Positions 52,476 through 60,618 of a stretch of DNA of 64,000 nucleotides are shown here, piece by piece. Every line of letters starts with the position of its first letter. The stretch's first letter is position 1. Origin of the DNA: Enterocloster lavalensis. Lineage in GTDB: Bacteria > Bacillota > Clostridia > Lachnospirales > Lachnospiraceae. Location: contig NZ_CABJCG010000020.1 of assembly GCF_902364025.1 (NCBI RefSeq), positions 55,977 through 119,976 on the forward strand, given 5' to 3'. The notes under the pieces are model-generated. The model was given only the letters and a program-made list of their open reading frames with translations. It did not search any database and had not been told where the DNA came from. A program made the position numbers and the translations under genes.

Positions 52476-53816
52476 ATGAGCAGTAACGTAAAAGAAACAG
52501 TCATCCAGTTTGGCGAGGGCGGATTTTTACGCGGTTTTGTGGACTATTTCTTCCACAAACTTCAGGAGAAGGGCCTGTACGACGGCAAGATCGTAGTAGT
52601 GCAGCCCATCGAGAAAGGTATGTGCCAGACCCTGGCGGAGCAGAACTGTGAGTACAACCTGTTCCTGCGCGGTATTGACAATGGCCAGGTTGTAAACGAG
52701 CACACCCATGTGACGTCCATTTCCCGTGCACTGAATCCCTACACCCAGTACGACGAGTACATTGCCCTGGCGTCCAACCCCGATCTGCGGGTTCTGGTTT
52801 CCAACACCACCGAGGCGGGCATCGAGTATGTAGGCACCGAGAAGCTCACCGACATGCCGCCCAAGGCCTATCCTGCCAAGCTGTGCCAGTTCCTGTACAA
52901 GCGCTACCAGGCCGGTTTAAAGGGCCTGATCCTGCTTCCCTGCGAGCTGATCGACGACAACGGCGACAACTTAAAGAAATGCGTGCTCCAGTACGCCGAT
53001 CTGTGGGAGCTGGAGGACGGATTCAAGAACTGGATCGAGACGGAAAATGACTTCTGCAGCACCCTGGTGGACCGCATCGTAACCGGTTACCCCAGGGACG
53101 AAGTAGAAGAGCTGACCAAGCAGATCGGCTACGAAGACAAGCTGATCGACACCGCAGAGATTTTCCACCTGTGGGTAATCGGCGGCCATCACGAGGACGA
53201 GCTGCCCTTCCAGAAGGCCGGCTACAACGTCGTATGGACCGACGACGTGCATCCTTATAAGAAGAGAAAGGTCCGCATCCTGAACGGAGGCCACACCTCC
53301 ATGGTACTGGGCGCCCATCTGTACGGCCTGACCACTGTGGGCGAGTGCATGCAGGACGAGACTGTCAGCTCCTTCCTGAAAAAGTGCATCTTTGAGGAGA
53401 TCATCCCCACTATCGGCGATACCGAGGACAACCGCAAGTTCGGCGCTGCCGTGCTGGAGCGTTTCTCCAACCCCTTCATCAAGCATCAGCTGTTAAGCAT
53501 CGCGCTGAACTCCGTGAGCAAATTTCAGGTCCGCGTGCTGCCCACCATTTTGGAATACAAAGAGAAATTCGGCCAATACCCGGCCGGCCTCACCTTCTCC
53601 ATGGCTGCCCTCATTTCCTTCTACCGCACCGACAAAGCCAACGACGGCGAGGAGATCATGAAGTTCATGAAGGATGCATCCGTCGAGGAGATCCTGAAGA
53701 GAGAAGATTACTGGCATGCAGACCTGACCGAAATGATTCCCATGGTTCAGGAATACTATGACCTGATCCAGGCCAAGGGAATGGCCGAGGCCTACAAGGA
53801 AGTTCTGGCCAAATAG
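52476..53816 (+). CDS. uxaB: Tagaturonate reductase-like mannitol dehydrogenase family enzyme
   Basis: A 446-residue NAD-dependent polyol/uronate dehydrogenase. The N-terminal Rossmann segment is VIQFGEGGFLRGFVDYF; the C-terminal domain holds the catalytic VRILNGGHTSMVLGAHLYGL (Lys/Asn/His region). UxaB reduces tagaturonate to altronate in galacturonate breakdown, which fits the pectin island elsewhere in the window. TGGAGG precedes the ATG. It is a single metabolic gene lodged between surface-protein copies B and C. A fructuronate- or other uronate-specific role cannot be excluded. Confidence 0.88.
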   Translation: MSSNVKETVIQFGEGGFLRGFVDYFFHKLQEKGLYDGKIVVVQPIEKGMCQTLAEQNCEYNLFLRGIDNGQVVNEHTHVTSISRALNPYTQYDEYIALASNPDLRVLVSNTTEAGIEYVGTEKLTDMPPKAYPAKLCQFLYKRYQAGLKGLILLPCELIDDNGDNLKKCVLQYADLWELEDGFKNWIETENDFCSTLVDRIVTGYPRDEVEELTKQIGYEDKLIDTAEIFHLWVIGGHHEDELPFQKAGYNVVWTDDVHPYKKRKVRILNGGHTSMVLGAHLYGLTTVGECMQDETVSSFLKKCIFEEIIPTIGDTEDNRKFGAAVLERFSNPFIKHQLLSIALNSVSKFQVRVLPTILEYKEKFGQYPAGLTFSMAALISFYRTDKANDGEEIMKFMKDASVEEILKREDYWHADLTEMIPMVQEYYDLIQAKGMAEAYKEVLAK

Positions 53817-54219
53817 GACTCCCGCCTCACATCGTGAAGGCGTAAACACCAAATCATTCCAGGGGAAACATGAGTATATCGAATGAGATAGATGCAAAAT
53901 GGGCGGCGCCGAATGCGCTGCCCGTTCTGCATCACAAGCGCAGGCCCGCTGCCCAAATCCCCGGCACCGGTGGCCTTCCGGAAGCTATCGTCAGGTTGCA
54001 TGGATGGATATGGAAGATTGTACTAATATCTGTACAATTTGCGATAAAAATAACACTTCTGTAATAATTATGTAAGAAAATGCACAGGTAAATGTTATGG
54101 TATTTTCGGCCGGACTATTATATACTAAATGCGTGTGATGGAGTTGGTGGTATGCCTCCAATATAAATTGTCATATTTTAAGCATTTTAGTAGAAAATAC
54201 AAAAAATGCAAAAAAACTA
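53817..54219. other. Intergenic region between uxaB and copy C
   Basis: The left half is GC-rich without a gene I can support; the right half is AT-rich and leads into the A-rich tract directly ahead of copy C's -35. No clear terminator follows uxaB. Confidence 0.45.
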
Positions 54220-54248
54220 TTGATAATTTCCCTTATTGGAAGTATAAT
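54220..54248 (+). promoter_or_regulatory. Complete promoter of copy C with crossover dyad in its spacer
   Basis: TTGATA, exactly 17 bp, TATAAT, with an A-rich UP-element-like tract just upstream. The spacer contains the dyad TTTCC-CTTATT-GGAAG (54227-54242). Sequence downstream of 54227 is shared with A and D; the -35 and everything upstream is unique to this locus. Confidence 0.8.
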
Positions 54249-54450
54249 CAACTCGTAATGCAATTAGGAATTTCAAAAAGTATTTCAAAAAGAAAAAGGA
54301 GAGTGCATTAATTATGAGAAAGCAGACAAAATTAGTTGCTGTATTATCCACAGCAGCACTGCTCGCCATTGGTGCATCCATGACCTCTTTTGCGGCTCAG
54401 GGTTGGGCTGAGGAAGATGGGACTTGGGTTTATTATGACAAGAATGGCGA
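54227..54450 (+). repeat. 224-bp identical head, copy C
   Basis: Identical to the heads of copies A (18777-19000) and D (57916-58139). C and D remain identical for about 11 bp more. Confidence 0.92.
54260..54274. repeat. 5' arm of the inverted repeat bracketing copy C
   Basis: GCAATTAGGAATTTC in the 5' leader; the matching arm is at 56078-56092. Confidence 0.7.
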
Positions 54451-56062
54451 CAAGGTTACCGAGGCTTGGAAAAAGTCTGGGGACAACTGGTATTGGTTAG
54501 ATGACAACGGCGAGATGGCCACTGATATGCTGGTCGAGGATGATGACAACTTTTACTATGTAGATGCCAACGGCGTTATGGTTCGTAATCAGTGGGTAGC
54601 TATTGAGAACGAGGATGCCGGTGAAGAAGATGAGCCGGATAATTACTGGTACTATTTCCAGGCTAATGGTAAGGCTTATAAGAGATCTGACAATGCTAGC
54701 TCCAATGCTATCAACGCTAAAGTTATCAATGGTAAAAAGTATGCATTTGATACCGATGGCCGTATGTTGTATGGCTGGGTAGTAGATGGCGAGCGCCAGA
54801 CTGATGATGATGCCTGGAAGGATGCAGATGCATATTACTTCGGCGATGAGAACGATGGTGCTATGTCCATCGGCTGGAGACTGATTTCTATTACAGATGA
54901 TGACGCCGAGAGCGCAGAGCCTGGTGATGAGTACTGGGATGAGGATCAGGATCGTTGGTTCTGGTTCAAATCTTCTGGTAAGAAGCAGGTTTCCAAAGAT
55001 AACAAAACCATTAATGGCAAAAAGTATGGCTTTGATGAATATGGTCGTATGATCGCTTCCTGGTATGCTGCTGATGTTACAGCTACAACCAGTACTGCAA
55101 AAACTCCTCTGGCAACCGATGCAAAGGTTCAGGGCGTTTCTGCCTACTCTGAAGGCTTTATGTATTTCAGCGATCCTGAAAGCGGCGCTCGTTATACCAA
55201 GGGTTGGTTTAAGGTAATTCCTGGTTACTATTTACATGAGTCCAAATATAATGACGGTGATGAGTACTGGTATTATGCAGATGGCGATGGCAACATCTAC
55301 TCTAACGTGATCAAAACAATTAAAGGCAAAAAATATGCATTTGATCAGTATGGCCGCATGATTAGTGGACTGGTATTCCTGGAGATGGGTAGCGAGGATA
55401 CTTCTTCCGAAATCGCTATGAAGTATGCTGATGATGCCGGAACTTATAACAAAGCTAATAAAGACGATTATAAGGCTAACGGCAATACCGGAGCTTATGA
55501 TACGGAAGATAACTTTGATCAGTTTGTAATCGATCATCAGGATGAGATTGCCTCTGGTAAGGTTAGAAGCTATTACTTCGGCAGCTCTGATGATGGCGCT
55601 ATGAAGACCGGAAAACAGAACGTAACGATCGATGGCGATTCCTTCACTTTCAAGTTCAAGACTGGCTCTAACCTGAAGGGTGCTGGTATCAATGGCTTTG
55701 ATGATGACAAACTGTATACTGCAGGTAAGCAGATCAAGGCTGATAAGGATGATAAGTACAAAGTTTATAAGGTAACCACCGGTACCGGAAACTACTGCCT
55801 GGTTGAGGATATGACTGTTAGCGCCTTCTTGAAGGAAGCGGCTGTTGATCCCGACGGCAAGTATGACGAGAAGAAGGAAGAAAGAGTTTGGACAATTAAA
55901 AATTACTCCAACAAGAAGGATGAGGATGGTAATAGTGTAAAATATTACTTACTGAATACTTCTGGCTCAGTTATTAAGAACAAGACCGGTGCTAAGGATG
56001 CAGATGATTACAAGTTCAATGTAAAGAGCAAAGAAATCACCGAGGTTATCCTTGAGGACTAA
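54314..56062 (+). CDS. Secreted cell-wall-binding repeat protein, copy C (probably the expressed copy)
   Basis: 582 residues. Signal peptide as in copy A, then aromatic repeats (DGTWVYYDKNGD, INGKKYAFDTDGRMLYGW, NGKKYGFDEYGRMIASW, KKYAFDQYGRMISGLVFL) separated by acidic stretches (NEDAGEEDEPDNYW). The C-terminal domain (GSNLKGAGINGFDDDKLYTA) ends KEITEVILED. Codon use is AT-rich, unlike copies A and B. It is the only copy with a near-consensus -35, so it is the one I expect to be transcribed in this orientation. It is convergent with copy D and separated from it by two related terminators. Confidence 0.92.
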   Translation: MRKQTKLVAVLSTAALLAIGASMTSFAAQGWAEEDGTWVYYDKNGDKVTEAWKKSGDNWYWLDDNGEMATDMLVEDDDNFYYVDANGVMVRNQWVAIENEDAGEEDEPDNYWYYFQANGKAYKRSDNASSNAINAKVINGKKYAFDTDGRMLYGWVVDGERQTDDDAWKDADAYYFGDENDGAMSIGWRLISITDDDAESAEPGDEYWDEDQDRWFWFKSSGKKQVSKDNKTINGKKYGFDEYGRMIASWYAADVTATTSTAKTPLATDAKVQGVSAYSEGFMYFSDPESGARYTKGWFKVIPGYYLHESKYNDGDEYWYYADGDGNIYSNVIKTIKGKKYAFDQYGRMISGLVFLEMGSEDTSSEIAMKYADDAGTYNKANKDDYKANGNTGAYDTEDNFDQFVIDHQDEIASGKVRSYYFGSSDDGAMKTGKQNVTIDGDSFTFKFKTGSNLKGAGINGFDDDKLYTAGKQIKADKDDKYKVYKVTTGTGNYCLVEDMTVSAFLKEAAVDPDGKYDEKKEERVWTIKNYSNKKDEDGNSVKYYLLNTSGSVIKNKTGAKDADDYKFNVKSKEITEVILED

Positions 56063-56077
56063 TCCTTAGTAAGAGAA

Positions 56078-56092
56078 GAAAATTCCAATTGC
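56078..56092. repeat. 3' arm of the inverted repeat bracketing copy C
   Basis: GAAAATTCCAATTGC, inverted relative to the 5' arm at 54260-54274. Confidence 0.65.
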
Positions 56093-56100
56093 TAAAATGA

Positions 56101-56157
56101 GGAGCTGTTGCTCAAGTAGATAAATATGCTACTTGAGCAACAGCTCCATTTATTTCT
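56101..56157 (+). terminator. Terminator of copy C
   Basis: A perfect 19-bp stem, GGAGCTGTTGCTCAAGTAG against its complement, then ATTTATTTCTTT. Confidence 0.92.
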
Positions 56158-56240
56158 TTGAAAAGTAGTGGTCTTTTGACAATAATCTATAAAATCGTTA
56201 ACAATAGCTTGATACCCACACCCCACATAGTTTTCTGCAT

Positions 56241-56294
56241 AAAAATGGAGCTGCTGCTCCAGTAGAGATTGTTCATCTACTATTGCAACAGCCC
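56241..56294 (-). terminator. Terminator of copy D, homologous to that of copy C
   Basis: GAGCTGCTGCTCCAGTAGA pairs with TCTACTATTGCAACAGC; on the minus strand it is followed by TTTTT. Its arms resemble those of copy C's terminator in inverted orientation. Confidence 0.85.
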
Positions 56295-56304
56295 ATTATA
56301 ACAA

Positions 56305-56318
56305 GCAATTAGTATTTC
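56305..56318. repeat. 3' arm of the inverted repeat bracketing copy D
   Basis: GCAATTAGTATTTC, inverted relative to GAAATTCCTAATTGC at 58092-58106. Confidence 0.65.
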
Positions 56319-56336
56319 AACGTATGACGATTTAGA

Positions 56337-58052
56337 TTAGTCCTCCAGCGTAATGGACTGAATAACGCCATCTTTGTTTACTTTAATCTTGTAGTCATCG
56401 CCATTCTTTACAGACTTTCCATTGCCCTCCACAATCTTACCAGATGTGTTTACCACACGATAAACATCCATGCCCTTAGCCTTGGAAAGATCCCAGAATG
56501 TAGCATCCTTAATGGATTCACGATCACTATCAGTTTTGCCAAGAAGTTCACTGATTTTTACATCATCATCAACTACAACCCAAGCATTTTCTTTAACGCC
56601 ATCAGCATCGGCGTATTTGGTGAACTTAACAATCTGATATTTATCATCCTTGTCAGCTTTGACTAATTTGCCACCGACATAGAACTTATCATCGTCAACA
56701 CCGGTAAGGCCAGCCCCTTTGATGTTGCTCTTGGTTGCGAACTTGAAAGCAAAGGTTTCGCCATCGATATCGATGTTCTGTCTGCCAGTCTTCATTGAAC
56801 CGTCATCAGCCCCGCCGAAGTACATAAAGCGGAAAGTACCGTTGGCTAGATCTTCAGCAAGATCTCCCATCGCAGTTTCATTAAATGCATCCTCGGTATC
56901 ATAGGAATACTGTTTATCATCATCGGCATACTTAACAATCTCTGTACCATCACTGTCACTGCTATCTGTATACTTAAGGAGTGCCAAACCAGAAATCATT
57001 CTACCATACTCATCAAACGCATATGTTTTGCCCTTGATTTTCTTTACTCTATTCGCAATGATATTGCCATCACCGTTTGCATAGTACCAATAATCCGCAT
57101 CATCTTCATATTTGGACTCATGCAGATAATAACCAGGAACTACTTTGAACCATCCCTTAGAGTAGCGAGCGCCATCCTCAGGATTGCTAAAATACATAAA
57201 GGAATGTGAATAGTCCGGATTGCCCTGGCTATCAGATGCTACAGTTGTGATGGAACCACTTGCCTTCTGAAGGTCTTCACTGTACCAGGAAGCTACCATA
57301 CGGCCATATTTATCAAATCCATATTTCTTTCCGTTGATCTTCTTATCAGTGAAAACTTTGTCTCCATCAGCATATTTCTTTTTACCAGAGGACTGGAAGA
57401 AGAACCAACGATCCTGATCTTCATCCCAGAACTCATCACCAGGCTGAATTTCATCAGCTTCTTCATCAGAAGTGATAGAAATTAATTCCCATGTATTAAC
57501 CCTCATGGCACCATCATCTTCGCCACCAAAGTAATACAGACCCTCCTGCCATTCAGTATCTTCATCGGTCACACGCTCAAAAGAATCATTTACCCAACCA
57601 TACAGCATCTTGCCATCAGTATCAAATGCATACTTTTTGCCGTTAATTGTTTTCGCAGAAATGGTAGAAGACGTATCACTTCTTCTGTAAGCCTTACCAT
57701 TGGCCTGGAAATAATACCAGTAATGATCAGGCTCTCCATCTTCACCTGCATCCTCATTCTCAACAGCTACCCACTGGTTAGTTACCATGGTGCCATTCTC
57801 ATTTACATAGTAATAGTTGTCATCATCCTCAACCAGCATATCAACGGCCATTTCACCGTTCTCATCTAACCAATACCAGCTGTCCCCAGATTTCTTCCAG
57901 GAATCGGTAACCTTGTCGCCATTCTTGTCATAATAAACCCAAGTCCCATCTTCCTCAGCCCAACCCTGAGCCGCAAAAGAGGTCATGGATGCACCAATGG
58001 CGAGCAGTGCTGCTGTGGATAATACAGCAACTAATTTTGTCTGCTTTCTCAT
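56337..58052 (-). CDS. Secreted cell-wall-binding repeat protein, copy D
   Basis: 571 residues with the shared signal peptide, then repeats (DKNGDKVTDSWKKSGDSW, INGKKYAFDTDGKMLYGW, NGKKYGFDKYGRMVASW, KTYAFDEYGRMISGLALL). The C-terminal domain (KSNIKGAGLTGVDDDKFYVG) ends GVIQSITLED. AT-rich. Head identical to A and C. The candidate -35 (TCAATA) is poor. Because it faces copy C, inversion between the two promoter dyads would put this gene behind copy C's -35 and silence C. Confidence 0.92.
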   Translation of the reverse strand: MRKQTKLVAVLSTAALLAIGASMTSFAAQGWAEEDGTWVYYDKNGDKVTDSWKKSGDSWYWLDENGEMAVDMLVEDDDNYYYVNENGTMVTNQWVAVENEDAGEDGEPDHYWYYFQANGKAYRRSDTSSTISAKTINGKKYAFDTDGKMLYGWVNDSFERVTDEDTEWQEGLYYFGGEDDGAMRVNTWELISITSDEEADEIQPGDEFWDEDQDRWFFFQSSGKKKYADGDKVFTDKKINGKKYGFDKYGRMVASWYSEDLQKASGSITTVASDSQGNPDYSHSFMYFSNPEDGARYSKGWFKVVPGYYLHESKYEDDADYWYYANGDGNIIANRVKKIKGKTYAFDEYGRMISGLALLKYTDSSDSDGTEIVKYADDDKQYSYDTEDAFNETAMGDLAEDLANGTFRFMYFGGADDGSMKTGRQNIDIDGETFAFKFATKSNIKGAGLTGVDDDKFYVGGKLVKADKDDKYQIVKFTKYADADGVKENAWVVVDDDVKISELLGKTDSDRESIKDATFWDLSKAKGMDVYRVVNTSGKIVEGNGKSVKNGDDYKIKVNKDGVIQSITLED

Positions 58053-58139
58053 AATTAATGCACTCTCCTTTTTCTTTTTGAAATACTTTTTGAAATTCCT
58101 AATTGCATTACGAGTTGATTATACTTCCAATAAGGGAAA
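57916..58139 (-). repeat. 224-bp identical head, copy D
   Basis: Identical to copies A and C and in inverted orientation to C, 3.9 kb away. Confidence 0.92.
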
Positions 58140-58146
58140 TTATTGA
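58118..58146 (-). promoter_or_regulatory. Promoter half-site / putative crossover site of copy D
   Basis: Minus strand: TCAATA, 17-bp spacer with TTTCC-CTTATT-GGAAG, TATAAT. The flank just beyond (58138-58157) is shared, inverted, with the flank of copy E. Confidence 0.65.
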
Positions 58147-58159
58147 AAGCTGGTAAAGT

Positions 58160-58651
58160 AACACAAAAAACAGCGCCTACAACGCATCATGTCATAGGCA
58201 CCGCCTTAATTTTACTCTACAAGATTTACTCTATTTGTTATCCGTTTTTACTTTTCAGTTCTATTGCAAAACCACTTAAATCAAATACTACCCAGTAATT
58301 TTTGCTATTAATGAAGAAATCATTTCTTTCAAGTACATCAACATCTATCTAAGGCTTTCTCAATTTGCATTTGCAGAAAAATTTTATGTTACTCAGTTTT
58401 TCAGTAAAAACTAATTTGCAGGTATAAAATTTATATAATACCTAATTAATACCACTGCTAAGCTATTCCCACATCCAACATACATGTCTGATTCGGAATA
58501 TCCAGCAAATAAATGGCGTGTAAGCGCGTATAACGCATTTCAAGCGTTTCAATGTCACTATTGCATATAAGCGTAGGGTAAAATATAAACGCCTGTAGAT
58601 TTGATCACAAAAGCATTATCGCAATGGTTATATTCCACATTTATACACTTT
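58160..58651. other. AT-rich intergenic region between copy D and recombinase pair 2
   Basis: About 490 bp without a supported gene. I see no terminator for the recombinase pair and no clear repeat. Confidence 0.45.
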
Positions 58652-59497
58652 TTACCAAGTAACGATTTTATCAATAAATTTTCGCTGCTCTAGCGATGAT
58701 TTAGTAAGATATATTCTCGTAGTCTCAATACTCTCATGTCCCATCAAATCGGCCAAAAGTGAAATGTCATTAAATTTGTTTAAGAAGTTTTTTGCAAATC
58801 GATGGCGAAAGGAATGAGGGTACACGGTTTCTGGAGGAATGTGATAACGAACCGCCAGAACCTTCAGTTGACTGCTGATTCCTCGGGGAGTAATCTGATC
58901 GCCTTTCTTGTTCACAAAGATAAATCCACTGTCGCGGCCTTCGATAGCCAACCAGGAGAGCATTTCCAGACATAATTTTTCAGGAAAATAAATTCTTCGG
59001 AGTTTTCCGCCTTTTGAATATAAATCCATGCAGCCAATACGAACGTGCTCTACTTTAATTTTCACCAATTCGCTGATTCTTGCTCCGGTAGCAGCCAGAA
59101 ACCTTACCACAAAGTACCAAAACATATTTCCATCACGTTTTAGACACCGTTTCAGTCGTTCGTAATCTCTTTTTGAAATGATATTATCTAAAAATGGCTT
59201 CTGTTGGCGTTTAACGGAAGGGAGCTTGTAGCTTTCCAGCTTCATTTCCGGATTGTCGCCAAGAGTTTCGATATATTGATTAATGCCGAATATTCGTATA
59301 TTAACAGTATTTGCTTTAAAATGCTCTAAAAGGTACTCTTTATATGATTGAAGATTGGGAATATTGACATCAGAATACAGTGAAAAGTAAAGCCGCACAG
59401 AAGCTGAATATGCGCTGATTGTATTGGGGGCCGCCCCACGTTTCCTTAAGTATTCCTTAAACGTCTCAATTTCTTTTTGTTGAAATTCGATCATCAT
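58652..59497 (-). CDS. Tyrosine recombinase, type 2, of pair 2
   Basis: A 281-residue recombinase: FLAATGARISELVKI (Arg), YSKGGKLRRIYFPEKL (Lys), YPHSFRHRF, and LMGHESIETTRIYLTKSS with the Tyr nucleophile, ending DKIVTW. AT-rich codon use matching copies C-F. It follows its type 1 partner with a 9-bp gap and is the counterpart of 48418-49275. Confidence 0.94.
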   Translation of the reverse strand: MMIEFQQKEIETFKEYLRKRGAAPNTISAYSASVRLYFSLYSDVNIPNLQSYKEYLLEHFKANTVNIRIFGINQYIETLGDNPEMKLESYKLPSVKRQQKPFLDNIISKRDYERLKRCLKRDGNMFWYFVVRFLAATGARISELVKIKVEHVRIGCMDLYSKGGKLRRIYFPEKLCLEMLSWLAIEGRDSGFIFVNKKGDQITPRGISSQLKVLAVRYHIPPETVYPHSFRHRFAKNFLNKFNDISLLADLMGHESIETTRIYLTKSSLEQRKFIDKIVTW

Positions 59498-59506
59498 ATT
59501 TTCTCC

Positions 59507-60361
59507 TCACCAGTCAACAATTTTATTTACAATCCGGTACTGTTCGCTACTGCTTCTACGAAGGTAAATTCTGGTGGTTTCTATGCTTTCGTGTCCCAGA
59601 AGATCCGATAACAGCGCGATATCCCCACTATTCTCTATAAAGTTTTTTGCAAATCTATGGCGGAATGAATGAGGGTAAACTACTTCCGGATCAAGATTAT
59701 AACGCAACGCAAACGCTTTCAACTGCCCTCGGATTCCTGAAGCTGTAATTGGGTTGCCAAAACGGTTTAGAAATAGAGCCCCTTTCTTTCTCCCATTTTT
59801 ATCGAGCCATACCTCAGTTTTTTGTTTGAGAATGGTAGGAATATAAATACGCCTCATTTTATTTCCCTTGGAGTAAAGATCTTTAAATCCAGACTTTACA
59901 TCTACAACTTCAAATTTGACAAGTTCGCTTATTCTGACACCGGTGGCCGCCATATAACGAATGACAAAATAGTACGAAAACTCGCCGTCTTCCCATAGCC
60001 GGCGTTTTAGATACTCGTAATCCGCCTGACTGATAATGCGGTCCAAGTACATTTTTTGTTGTATTTTAATCATGGTCATTTTGGAGTCTTTATGGTTTAG
60101 ATACTCCATGTAACAATTAAGAGCTCGTATTCGCAGATTGACCGTCTGTGGTTTATAGTGCTCCAACAGATAAACTTTGTAGAGCTGCAGTGTAGCAATC
60201 GTAAGCTCTTTATGAATCTCAAAAAATTGCCTGACTGCATAACAATACACACAGATCGTATTTGCCGACATATTCTTACTTGTTAAATAATCTCGGAACC
60301 CTTCTTGATATAAATCTGTATCTCTACTATCAAGCGAATCCGCCTCTTTTAAAACTGCCAT
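59507..60361 (-). CDS. Tyrosine recombinase, type 1, of pair 2
   Basis: A 284-residue recombinase: MAATGVRISELVKF (Arg), YSKGNKMRRIYIP (Lys), YPHSFRHRF, and LLGHESIETTRIYLRRSS (Tyr), ending VNKIVDW. The core-binding domain contains YLTSKNMSANTICVYCYAV. An AAAAGGAGGAG ribosome-binding site precedes the ATG. The pair lies between divergent copies D and E, whose upstream flanks form inverted repeats around it. Confidence 0.94.
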   Translation of the reverse strand: MAVLKEADSLDSRDTDLYQEGFRDYLTSKNMSANTICVYCYAVRQFFEIHKELTIATLQLYKVYLLEHYKPQTVNLRIRALNCYMEYLNHKDSKMTMIKIQQKMYLDRIISQADYEYLKRRLWEDGEFSYYFVIRYMAATGVRISELVKFEVVDVKSGFKDLYSKGNKMRRIYIPTILKQKTEVWLDKNGRKKGALFLNRFGNPITASGIRGQLKAFALRYNLDPEVVYPHSFRHRFAKNFIENSGDIALLSDLLGHESIETTRIYLRRSSSEQYRIVNKIVDW

Positions 60362-60512
60362 TTCAATCTCCTCCTTTTGATCAACATCATATAGTATATT
60401 AACCTATATATTCGCAAAAAGTAATATATTTTGATAAAATTTTAGATTCAAAAAGAAGATATCTTTCATAAAGTGTCCAAAATGGCATGGGAAACGAAAA
60501 AATTACTATGTT

Positions 60513-60553
60513 TTTACCAGCTTTCAATAATTATCCTTATTTGGAAGTATAAT
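60513..60553 (+). promoter_or_regulatory. Degenerate promoter/crossover site of copy E
   Basis: TTTACCAGCTTTCAATAATT matches the flank of copy D in inverted orientation for 20 bp. A damaged dyad (TATCCTTATTTGGAAG) and TATAAT follow. An extra base lengthens the spacer. Confidence 0.6.
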
Positions 60554-60618
60554 TAACTTGTAATGTAGTTAGAAATTTTAAAAAGTATTTCAAAATGAAA
60601 AAGGCGAGTGGATTAAGT

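Noticed and set aside
53870..54064. 64-codon open frame between uxaB and copy C
   Set aside because: No good ribosome-binding site and no recognisable protein; it spans the junction between GC-rich and AT-rich DNA.
16190..60361. Recombinases as integrases of a prophage or conjugative element
   Set aside because: There are no phage, relaxase, replication or transfer genes in the window, and each recombinase lies beside a repeat-protein copy with conserved promoter dyads.
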